Origin: Chamaecyparis obtusa
Lineage: Eukaryota; Streptophyta; Pinopsida; Cupressales; Cupressaceae
Direction of reading: 5' to 3'
Length of the DNA: 64,000 bases
Assembly (NCBI GenBank): GCA_027943335.1
Contig: BSBK01001534.1
Span: forward strand, 1,233,001 to 1,297,000
The translations under genes were made by a program, and so were the position numbers. The notes beneath the pieces were generated by a model, which made no database searches, had not been told where the DNA came from, and saw only the letters and a program-made list of their open reading frames with translations. Of the stretch, positions 47,401 to 57,791 are shown piece after piece. Within the stretch, counting starts at the first letter, position 1; each line of letters opens with the position of its first letter.

Positions 47401-48497
47401 ACTATGATGAATGGGACAAGCCAATTAGCCTCCCATTTTCCTTTCTTCTCTCTTTCAACCTAATTCTTTGGATTCTCTCACAACACTAAGTCTCCTACCT
47501 AAAAGACTCTCGGTTTGATATGTTTATTATAGTTCCTTGAGATTCTATTTTGATACCCTTTCAAGTGCTCATAAGCTTGTGTTTGATGCTCTTCAAGTAA
47601 CTCCAATTGTTGAAGTCTAGCGACTCTATAGTCTTCATCTGTGATCAATCCTTGTAATGAAACTTGTAGAGATGGTATTTCAACCTCTAATGGTAGAACT
47701 GCTTCGGCCCCATAGACTAATGAGAATGGCGTGGCTCCCATAGGGGTTCTTATGCTAGTTCTATAGGCCCACAATGCTAGATTAATTTGCACATGCCAAT
47801 CCCTTCCTGATTTATTGACCGACCTCTTCAAGATTTTCAAGATATTCTTATTCGTGGCTTTGGCTTGCCCATTTCCCTAAGGGTAATAGATTGATGAGGA
47901 GTGGTGAGTGATATGAAATGTTGCACAAAGTTCATCAACATCCTTGTTTTTGAATTGTTTTCCATTATCTGTTATTATGGCATGAGGAATACCATATCAG
48001 AAAATGATGTGATTTAAGATAAACATGGAAATTTTTTTGCCCGTTGTTGTTATCAAAGGAACCGCTTCTACCCACTTAGTGAAATATTCCATTGTGGTTA
48101 TGATGTATTTGTTCCCATTTGAAGAAGGTGGGTAGATCACCCCAATCAAGTCAAATCCCCATTGGTAAAAAGGCCATGGTGTAACAAATGGGTGTAATTC
48201 TTGTGCTGGTGCATGTATCATGTCACCATAATATTGACATTTTCTGCATATCTTCACAAAATGGCAAGCATCCTTTTCTAATGTCTTCCAGAAATACCCT
48301 AAGTGAAGGATTTTCTTGGCTAGGTTTAAACCGCTTGAGTGTGACCTGAAAATGCCTTTGTGGACCTCTTGTAAAGATAACTTAGACTCTTCTTCCTCTA
48401 GACATCTAAGTAACATCCCATCAAGACCCTTACGATACAATGTTTCTGAAAGGATTATGTAACGGGTTGATTGGCATATGAAATTGCATTTTTGGGC
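47400..48497 (-). pseudogene. GYP-3 integrase, catalytic glutamate lost
   Basis: Zinc-binding part: HKGIFRSHSSG ... CRKCQYYGDM. Core: FDLIGVIYPP, ITDNGKQF and GNGQAKATNK, where the E of D-D-E is lysine (G-to-A). Stops: TGA near 47997 before YGIP, and TAG near 47880 before GNGQ, where the family has glutamine. The C-terminal part contains LWAYRTSIRTPMGATPFSLV and EVEIPSLQVSL, then broken VGDLVL ... ANWLVPFII. Confidence 0.85.
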
Positions 48498-49090
48498 TTA
48501 GGATTGGTCTAAAGGTAGCACTTGGTCTTTGAGATATGTGTATATAGGGCCATACCAAGGGGAGTCATGTCCATGTAATAAGGCAACAATTTGGGTTTCA
48601 AGAAGGTTGAATGCCGGTTTCACCAACTCTTTCACCAAGAACTCATACTTCTCATTTTGATCTGGTTTTTGTAACAAGGAAGCCAAGGTGGCCATGGCAT
48701 CAGCTACTCTATTTTTCTCTCTAGGAATCTGTTCAAAAGTGATCAAGGCAAAATACTTCTTCCATCCATCAATCATAGTCTTATATGGCATCAACTTTTC
48801 ATCTTTGGTGTTATATTCAATGTTGACTTGATTGATGATGAGTTGAGAATCTCCATAAATTTGTAGCTCCGTGATGTTCCACTCTAAGGCCATTTTGATG
48901 CCTATGACTAGTGCCTCATATTCTGCTATATTATTTGTGCATGGAAACAAGAGCTTGTAGGACTTAAGAATAGTGTAACCTTGAGGAGTGACCAATAGTA
49001 TGCCGGGCCCAGAACCTCCTTGAGTATAGGAGCCATCAAAGTATAACTTCCATGTTTTTTCTTCTATGTTTACAATGGCAGAATCTGGAA
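48498..49090 (-). pseudogene. GYP-3 additional RNase H (aRH)
   Basis: All four acidic positions are present: LYFDGSYTQ, NIAEYEALVIG, YGDSQLIINQV and NRVADAMATL. No stop within the domain, which is in one ORF with RT. This is the best-preserved RNase H in the window and the normal Tat arrangement (after RT and the degenerate RNase H). Confidence 0.9.
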
Positions 49091-50747
49091 ATTCCACTTG
49101 AATAGTTTGTGTAGACGTCATGGGATTCTCAGCTAAATGATTCGCTATCACTTGCCCTTTTATTTCCTTTCTATCGAAATACTCAATGTCAAATTCACTC
49201 AATATCATAACCCACTTGGCTATCCTACCTGTTAAGGCAGTTTTGCTTAACAAATACTTGAGAGGGTCAATTTTGGCAATTAGCTTGACCTTATGCATCA
49301 ACATATAATGTCTCAACTTTTGAGATGCAAACACCACTGCTAGGCAAGCTCTTTCCATGAATGTGTAATTAAGTTCATATTTGATCAATGTCCTACTCAA
49401 ATAGTAGATAGCTCTTTCCTTTCCTTGCTCATCCTCTTGCACCAAAAACACTCCTAGGGATCTTTCGGTAGCAGATATGTATAGAAGCAATGCTTTGCCT
49501 TTGATTGGTGGCATGAGAATAGGCAAATTTATCAAATAGGTCTTCAATAATGTGAAAGCTTGATCACACTCCTCATCCCACATGAATATAGTATTCTTAT
49601 GTAGCAATCTGGTGAAGGAATGACACTTTTCAGCCAATTGAGAAATAAACCTTCTTATGGATTGTATTTTGCCTTGTAAGGATCTCATTTGGCTGATGTT
49701 CCTAGGTATCTCCATGTCCATTATGGCTTGTACTTTCTCTAGATCTACTTCAATTACTTTAGCAAAAACTATATAACCTAATAACTTTTCGGATTGGACA
49801 CCAAAGGCACATTTCTTTGGGTTTAATCTAACTTTGAATTGTTCCAACCGAATGAATATCTTTCTTAGAATTTGGAGGTGTTCTTCTCTTTTGTGGGAAT
49901 TTTCTAGTATGTCATCCACATAATCCTCTAAAAAGGTGTGCATCATGTCATGGAAGATAGTTGTCATGGCCCTTTGATATGTGGCTCTGACATTTTTAAG
50001 GCCGAAGGGCATGACGTTCCAACAGAAGGTGCCCCAAGGGCAAGTAAAGGCTATCTTTTCTTGGTCTTTGAGTGCAATTTTTATCTGATTGTAGCCACTA
50101 AAACCATCCATTAATGATTACATGGAGTGATCTGCTATCAAATCCACTATGGCATCTATGCTTGGAAGTGGGAAATCATCCTTAGGGCATGTAAGATTCA
50201 AGTCTCTAAAATCCATACACACAAGAATAGATTTATCATGCTTTATGACCAGTAAAATGTTAGAGATCCATTCAGCATATGCTATTGCTCTTATAAATCC
50301 AACTTTTAACAAATTTTCCAATTCTGCCTTCACTAGGAGAGCCACATGTGGGTGCATTTTTTGTAACTTTTGCTTCACGGGTTTAATCCCAGATCTAACA
50401 TTAAAATGATGAATTATGAAATCAAGATCCAATTTGGGCATGTCAGCATATGACCATGCAAAGTTCACTTGTTGTTCTTGGAAAAACTTGATGGAATCCT
50501 CTCTTTCTAGAGGTGTAAGTGATGCTGCCAAGTGTATAAATTTTGGATCCAATTCTATCCCAATGTTGACCTTTTCTATTGGTTCTATGAGTATAGGGGA
50601 CCTTTCTTCCTCATGTTTGGGACAGGTATCTAATCTCTCTTCCTTTGGTGCCACAGTTGGGTTTTCACCATAGGAAACATCTTTTATCTTTATTTTTTCT
50701 GGTTCTAGTGGTGCCACATAGTGGTTTTCATCACTAGAAATTTTCAT
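49090..50747 (-). pseudogene. GYP-3 reverse transcriptase and degenerate RNase H
   Basis: RT: SGIKPVKQKLQKMHPHVALL, AEWISNILLVIKHDKSILVC, a TAA at about 50115 inside the A-block region, MDGFSGYNQIKIALKDQEKI, MPFGLKNVRATYQRAM and LEDYVDDILEN. After it: FMWDEECDQAFTLLKTYL, LLLYISATERSLGVFLVQ, FASQKLRHYMLMHKV and AKWVMILSEFDIEYF, the gypsy RNase H fold without D-A-S. One stop only in 1.6 kb. Confidence 0.9.
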
Positions 50748-51640
50748 TTTTATTTTTTTTCATTTTTTTCTTTTGACTAAGAGAATGGACCCCCGCTGTT
50801 CTCATCATGTTCATATTGAATTCATTGGTGAAAGAGGGTTCAACCACATTAAGGTATTGGCTCATTGCTTGGTCATTTGGAAAATAAAGTAAGTCATTTG
50901 GCTCAGTTTGGTCCCAATCAATGAGGTTTGGATGTATCAAAAGTAAGGATTCATTGGGTAAAATGTCATCAATATGGTTTATGGACATGACTTCATTTGA
51001 GGGCTCATACATTGTATCATTTAGATCTATGATGTGAGCTTCCTCGAGATGGTCCATGGAAGAAGGGCCAAAATCCCCTTCACTTGAGTCCTCTTCAACT
51101 TCTACGAGAAACAACGTGGGAAAAGCCACGAGTGGATTAAAACTAATGTTTGAATCTCCCTCCTCTGAAGGCATCCAAAATGTCTCTATCCATGCTTGAT
51201 TGGTAGTTGCGTGCCCTATGTTAAGATCTTGGATATTAGGTTCTTCATTGATTTGAGTTTCTTGCCTTGGGATCTTTGTGTAAGTATGTATTGTAATCAC
51301 CTCCTTATCTTGACATGATTCATCCGATAGGGTATCCCACTCATAATCTCAGGATTCATCACTATCTCCATTGGATTCTAAGGCATTTACTTAAGGATAA
51401 AAGTCTTGCATTGGGCTGGAGCTTTCACCTTTGTATTGGTAGCCTACTCCAGATTTTTCTTCTTTTGCCCTCCAAGTAGGTTCAATGGGTTCTAGTAATC
51501 CTCTATTTCTTTGGCCTAAGGGTCCTCATCCCTTGTATCCCATCTTCTGTATAATCTCAAACCCTTTCCCATATTTCTCAGTTTGTATATTAACATGCTG
51601 GATTCTTTCCATGGGAGTGTTTGAAATATCTTCCTCATCA
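50734..51640 (-). pseudogene. GYP-3 pol linker with G-patch-like motif
   Basis: At 51487-51585: YGKGFEIIQKMGYKG, a TGA, then GPLGQRNRGLLEPIEP, matching the G-patch pattern and the GYP-2 copy. The following ORF (50734-51300) is acidic, ending in the K-rich run LSQKKKMKKNKN, and has no recognised domain. Confidence 0.65.
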
Positions 51641-52864
51641 TGATAAAGCCATTGAAGGACTTCATTCTCCTCTTTGTCGAATGCTACTTTGTCACTTTCT
51701 CTTACAAAGTAAGAGTTTTACTTATGAGGTAAGTGTTCTTTAGATGGTTTTCCATGTGTCCTTGGAGATGTGGGCATGTTGAATAGGGAAATGGAGTATT
51801 CCCCTACTCCTTTTGAACTAATTTTGTATTGTTTGTCAAATGCCTCCATCATCTTATCCATTTTCTTATAATTTTCCTTTTTAGCTTCATCTTTTTTTTT
51901 CTCTAGTAGGTTTGTAGGGTACTATCTCTGATTTGGGAGTTTGATATGAACCCTCATTAGTAATTGGACCCTCATAGCTCATCTTTTCCTTTCCCTTAGT
52001 TGATGTCGTTGAGCTAGCTTGAGGAGGGTTTTGAGTAGCATTTAATGTTATGACTAGATCATCCATTTTGGTATCTTCAATGGTGACTCTTTGAATGATT
52101 CCTTCCCAGTTATGTGGAATATATAACTCATGAAGGGGTTTCAGTGCATTGTAATATTGGAATGGGTTTGAGTCCCCTCCAACCGTGATTTCTTCACCCA
52201 TGTATGAAAATTTGATGCATTGGTGGTATGTGGATGGGATTGCTTGCATCTCATGAATCCATGGTCTCCCAAACAAAATATTATAATTTAACTTCATGTC
52301 CAATACTTGGCAATTGGTGTCCTTCTTGACAGGTCCCACTTGTATGGGCAATACGATCATGCCTTTAGAGGCCCTTTCGGCTTCATCATAAGCCTTGATA
52401 GTGATTTTTTTCATAGGGTCAATGCAAGACTTAGACAATCCTAATGATTTAACAATACTTAATGTAAAAATATTAAGGCCAACTCCTCCATCAATGAGGG
52501 CTCTTTTGACTCTATGCCTTTCTATTAAGACCTCTATATGCAATGGTAGATTTTGAGGATGGGTTATAGACATGTCATCTTGGTCAAAAAATGAAAGACA
52601 ATGAGGTGCCACAAAATGACCTACCATATTTTGGAACTTCTCCTCTTCTAAGTTAGTAGGAACGTTTGTCTCTATTAGAGATTTTTCCAAAATATCCTTA
52701 TGGTTAGGGGATAACTTCAATAACTCCAAGATAGAGATTTTCATTGGAGTTCTTTGCAACTGATCAACCAAGCTATAAGGTTTTCCTGCTGTAGAAGGTT
52801 GTTTGACCACGATGTTGGACTGCGGAGTGCTAATAACTTTAGGAGCAACCCCTTGTAGGGTCAT
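51641..52864 (-). pseudogene. GYP-3 aspartic protease
   Basis: LHIEVLIERHRVKRALIDG then GVGLNIF (D-G-G triad), ITIKAYDEAERASKGMIVLP and NILFGRPWIHEMQAIPSTYH. One ORF of 325 residues with a Lys-Ser-Thr-rich tail. Confidence 0.85.
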
Positions 52865-54627
52865 TCTAGAAGTTTTCCCTCTTGTAATGAAATTTGATGC
52901 CTCTTTTTGGGGCTATTCATTGATTATTATAGCATTCACAATGTTATCATAAGGTGGCGCAAAGTTAATGTTATTGGTGCTTTGTCTCTTGCCATTAGAT
53001 GACTCCCCTTTGTCATGTTTGTAAAAAGGTTGTTTGAATGCTATATGATCTTCATTGCTTTGAGGTCCATCAATGGTGATCATGCCATTATCGATTAGGT
53101 CTTGCACTATATTCTTTAGCTGCAAGCATTCATTTCTTGTGTGCCCTCGAATCCTATGGTACTCACAATGGCTATTGGCACTCCACCAACTAGGCTTGTT
53201 ATTTGGCTCATAAGGCTAAATACTGGGTAAAGTAATGACATTATTAGCCATGAGATTCTTTAATGCCTTTTCGAGGGGTTCACCCAAGGGTGTGAAGTTC
53301 CTTTGAGGAGTGGGCACCAAATATTTATCAAATTTATTATTTCTTGCATTATTTCCTTGGTTTTCCTTATTGGCATTGTTGTTATTGGAAGGTGTATTAG
53401 ATGTCTGATTGGTATTATTCACCTAATTAGGTGTCCTTGTAAGAGAAAATGGGACCACCTTCAAGTTGCTAGACTCCACCACACCATCATTAATAATTCC
53501 CTTATTGTTGTTCTTATACTGAATATTACTATTGAACCAATTGTTCTTCTGATTGTTGCCATTGTTGGAGTTATTGTTGTTGGAGTTATTCTTATTATCT
53601 TTATACAAATTTAGTTCTCCACTTTTGACCAACACTTCCTCCATTGTTACTCCATTTTCAATTAAATCCTGGAAAGTCTTGGGACATTGCATTCGTAATC
53701 GGTAGTTCAACTCATTTCTTAAACTATTTATGAAGATATCCATCTTCTCTTTTTTAGGCACACTCCTAGGATATCTTGCAAAAAATGTCCTCCATCTTTG
53801 TAAAAAGTGAGGAATGCCTCTCCATCCTTTTTTTTAGTGTTACATAATGTTATCATCGTGACCTCATGCTTGATGTTATATGAGTAATGGGCCATGAATT
53901 TTGAAGCTAACTCTTCGAAGGTCTTAATGTCAGAGGGTAACTTAGAAAACCACTCCATAGCCATGCCTCCTAAGCTTCACAAGAATAGTCTCATTAAATA
54001 TGTTGTATCATGCATGAACTCTAAGCTCAATGCACAAAACTCATGTAAGTGATCTTGGGGATCCGATGTTCCTACATACTTGTCATACTTGGGGAACACT
54101 ACATTGATTGGGAATGGCACCATGACCAAGCTTTTATCAAATGGGAATGGACACAATGCTTCTATGGAGAAAGGCTTGGGAGCTCCACTTTGCTTAATGG
54201 TATCCAATTGCATTTGGAATATCTTGAATTTCTTATTCATGATGTCTAAGGTACTCTCCTCAACTTTCGGTAGTTTGAGTTGGTTAACATCATAGTCACG
54301 GGGAAGCTTGAGGCCTTTTTGTGCTAAGTCCAGAAAGTAATTTTCTCTATCTCTATCAATTGCCTTTTCCATGAGCTTTCGGAAATAGGGACATTGGATA
54401 GCCTCACTAACCTTTTCATTCGTGGTATCTTCTACCATTGCTTCAGTGTTAGTTTTATTGTGAGTGTTGTCAATCCCTTGAGCATTTTGATCTGCCCCTC
54501 CATTATTGTTATTTCCTTGGTTATTTATGTCAATGCCCCCATTATTGGCATCACCTTGGTTAGTAGGATCAATACCACTATTGTCTTTACCACCCAAACT
54601 ACCATAATACATCATGTTGTCTTCCAC
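52865..54627 (-). pseudogene. GYP-3 gag
   Basis: ATG 54627. The N-terminal part is Gly-Asn-rich with an N-N-G-G-I-D repeat. Then EALCPFPFDKSLVMVPFP and YDKYVGTSDPQDHLHEFCAL. A frame change near 53965 leads to AMEWFSKLPSDIKTFEELAS and SYNIKHEVTMITLCNTKK. After it come an Asn-rich spacer (53480-53640) and a C-terminal QLKNIVQDLIDNGMITIDGP region. Frame changes and stops break it into four ORFs. Confidence 0.82.
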
Positions 54628-55300
54628 TTCTTGTTCGGGTCATTTTTGGGGTATTCTAGGAGTGGTAGACTCATCTCCTGGGTAAGGGAGCTCTAGTCTC
54701 AAATAGGTCTCATCTGCTTGTAAGGTTTGTTTAATGTAGTAAGATCTAGTAAAAGCAGGCATGAACCTTGGAGAGTAAGAGTTGATATTACTCGGGGTCT
54801 AATCCTTTGTATGATTTTCAACAATGATATAGAAATAGGATTTTTGACCGAACTGAAAGTTGGAGCAGTAAGAACATGGAAAAGGGTACTCAAATATGTG
54901 CTCAAAATTTTTTGACCTCCCCTATAAATACCCTTTGTTTTCCCTTTTAGATTTTTGGGTGTCACTGGCCTGAGTGTAGGCATGACTAAGACTTCTGTAC
55001 ACATGAACTAGTTTATCATTAGGTGGCACACTATAGATGTACAGGCGACACTTTGCTATTATTAAGCGAGTTTCCAATTTTGACAGGCGTGTTTGAAAAT
55101 TTTCTAGGCATGACTTTACTATGTCTATACATTTTTAAACAAGTCATAGGCATGACTGAACCTTTGATAGGCGAGTTTGTTTTGTGCATAAGCGACACTT
55201 CTCTGACCAGTTTGTAAGATTTTGGATTTTAAAATGTTTAAGATCAGTCTTTTGAAATTTCATTGTTTGAAAATAGAAAAACAATCACAACACACACATC
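54628..55300 (-). other. GYP-3 leader (partial), cut by CACTA-2
   Basis: No coding region. Short motifs such as GGCGACACTT, GGCATGACT and GGCGAGTTT recur between 55040 and 55200. Reading leftward it leads to the gag ATG. It stops abruptly at the CACTA terminus at 55301. Confidence 0.6.
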
Positions 55301-55315
55301 CACTAGTACATTTGA
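55301..55315 (+). repeat. Left terminal inverted repeat of CACTA-2
   Basis: CACTAGTACATTTGA; exact reverse complement of 17571-17585. Subterminal repeats follow to about 55430. Confidence 0.75.
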
Positions 55316-56257
55316 CATCATTTTTCTATGAAAATTATCGACCATTAATGAAAATGGTTTAGGTTGGTCAAAATTTCCACCAACACCATGTCAGTCGAAA
55401 TTTCAACCAGCACAGGCATATTACTTAAAAAAAACATTTCAATTCTCATTTTCATTTTTACGTTGCAGTGCGCAAATTAGGATTTTCATTTCTAAGCTAA
55501 GGAGTGGAGCTTATTCCAGGTCGTGAAGAGCCCTGCACCTGAGGTTAATAGCACATTTCATCATTTATCTTCTGTGGAGTTTGAGGTATCTTCTGTGTTT
55601 GCTATATTTCATTACGTACTGGATTGTCATTTTCTTATCATCTCTGTTAGTAATATGCTGGTAGGCAATTGAATTAATGAGTATTCTTAGTGGTGACTAC
55701 GGTTTGACTAGGGTTTGTAAATGCTATGATCAAGAATTATGAAGGCTACGACTAGGGTTTAGGATGTAGCATGACATTGTACATCTGGTATAACCAATGC
55801 ATTTGTAGATTTAAGGCATTTGCAGATTTAAGGGATGCACGTAAGAGAATTTTTGGCATGCTTAAACATAAACACACATATCATTGTTTAGGATGCAGCA
55901 TGACATTGTACATCTGGTATAACCAATGCATTTGTAGATTTAAGGCATTTGCAGATTTAAGGGATGCACGTAAGATAATTTTTGGCATGCTTAAACACAA
56001 ACGCACATATCATGTTTCACCTGCTAGGTCACAAGAGCATATAAAAGATTCTTGATAAAATAGACAGCCAATGCATCCTATTGAAGGGAGAGAAAATAAA
56101 AAATAATAAAATAGAAATTAATAACAACACGGGAACCATAACATTGATCAAGCTCCATAAAACTATTGCTAGTAGCAGTTCAGTACTCAGTAGTGAAATC
56201 AATGGTTTGGCAATGTGCCAAACCCTAGACATCAAGTTTGAATAAGAGCTCAAAGGT
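55316..56257 (+). other. CACTA-2 5' region with a 129-base tandem duplication
   Basis: No gene recognised. About 55762-55890 and 55891-56014 are two nearly identical copies (GGATGTAGCATGACATTGTA against GGATGCAGCATGACATTGTA). The open frame across them is a by-product of the duplication. Upstream, 55430-55560 may hold a non-coding exon, without proof. Confidence 0.6.
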
Positions 56258-57364
56258 TTGTTTCTTTCAAAGTTCAAACACCCTGTAGGAGCAGAAATAT
56301 ATAGACATGAATTGGATTTCTTTGGAATTTCTAATTACCCAAACACAATCCCTGGTGAGATAAAAGGAATGATTCATATGTTTCAAGGTAATAATGTAAT
56401 AATTGGGGAAGAACATCTAAGTTACTTATTCAATACTACACATGAATATGAGACAGACAATGAGGATGCCATGATTAAAAGAAAGTGCCAAAGAATGGTA
56501 CAAAAATATCCTAGACAGTATTACTATTTCTTCATATTTCTTCTAAATAGTGTGATGACTGTCCCAACTAGAAAATTACAACTTTATATTATAGGTTCTT
56601 CATGACACCTTTCAACTTGTCCAATTATGCAAATTGGCTTGCCTGGGGCAGTTGTATCTAGTTGTGAGATTTTCATATCTGATCTCTTAACATATTTACT
56701 AGAAGCCCTCATATTTCTCTCAATAAGAATAGTTGTGGCATAGGATGCTTCAACTGTTTGTGGACCCTTGGATTTGGACTTGGATTTGAATTTGGTTTTG
56801 GTTAAAAGAATTAGCTAGTAACTTGGCATTTTAAAAAATATTGAATTAAAATTTTGATTTAAAGCTATTTCCTCTTTCTTTTCCATTGTATTCTTTATTT
56901 AAAGTGCTCAATATGTTTGACTAAGTTCCATATGTCCTATTATAGCTGTATTGGGATAGTCATCACACTATTTCCCTAAGCACACTATGGCTTTGCCTTC
57001 TCATCCACAAGGAACTCTAACATCATTCTAAACTCTTCTATACTCTGCCCATATCCATTCCAATCCATTCATACTTCTACACAAACAAATTAACTCACCA
57101 AAATGCTGTCATTCTGGGACAGTCATACCATGTCCATAAAACTATACCAATAGTTGAAATAAAAGGAATGATTCATATGTTTCAAGGTAATAATGAAGTA
57201 ATTGGGGAAGAACATATAAGTTATTTCATCAATACTACACATGAATATGAGACAGACAATGAGGATGCCATGATAAAATTGTTTTTGAATTCCTTAAAAG
57301 AAAGTGCCAAAGAATGGTACAAAAATATCCTAGACAGTAGTACTATTTCTTCATATTTCTTCTA

Positions 57365-57791
57365 AATAGTGTGATGACTACCCCAGCTAGAGAATCACAA
57401 CTTTCTATTATAGGTTCTTCACAACACCTTTTAACTTGTCCAATTATGCAAACTAGCTTGCCTGGGGCAGTTGTATCTAGTTGTGAGATTTTCATATCTG
57501 ATCTCTTAACATATTTACTAGAAGCCCTCATATTTCTCTCAGTAAGAATAGTTGTGGCATAGGATACTTCAACTGTTTTTGGACCCTTGGATTTGGACTT
57601 GGATTTGAATTTGGTTTTGGTTAAAATAATTAGCCAGTAACTTGGCATTTAAAAAAATACTGAGTTAAAAATTTGATTTAAAGCTATTTCCTCTTTCTTT
57701 TCCATTGTATTCTTTATTTAAAGTGCTCAATATGTTTGACTAAGTTCCATATGTCCTATTATAGTTGTATTGGGACAGTCATCACACTATT
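57365..57791. repeat. Inverted gag segment bounded by about 21-base inverted repeats (example; recurs in each unit)
   Basis: The segment starts with an AGTGTGATGACTGTCCCA-like arm (decayed here to GACTACCCC) and ends with its reverse complement TGGGACAGTCATCACACT. Equivalent segments start near 58190, 59024 and 59846. Inside, the - strand encodes the gag C-terminal part. It looks like a small terminal-inverted-repeat unit or an inversion product. Confidence 0.65.

Noticed and set aside
55771..56055. 94-residue ORF with an internal repeat
   Set aside because: The frame is open only because a 129-base non-coding segment is duplicated; no similarity recognised.
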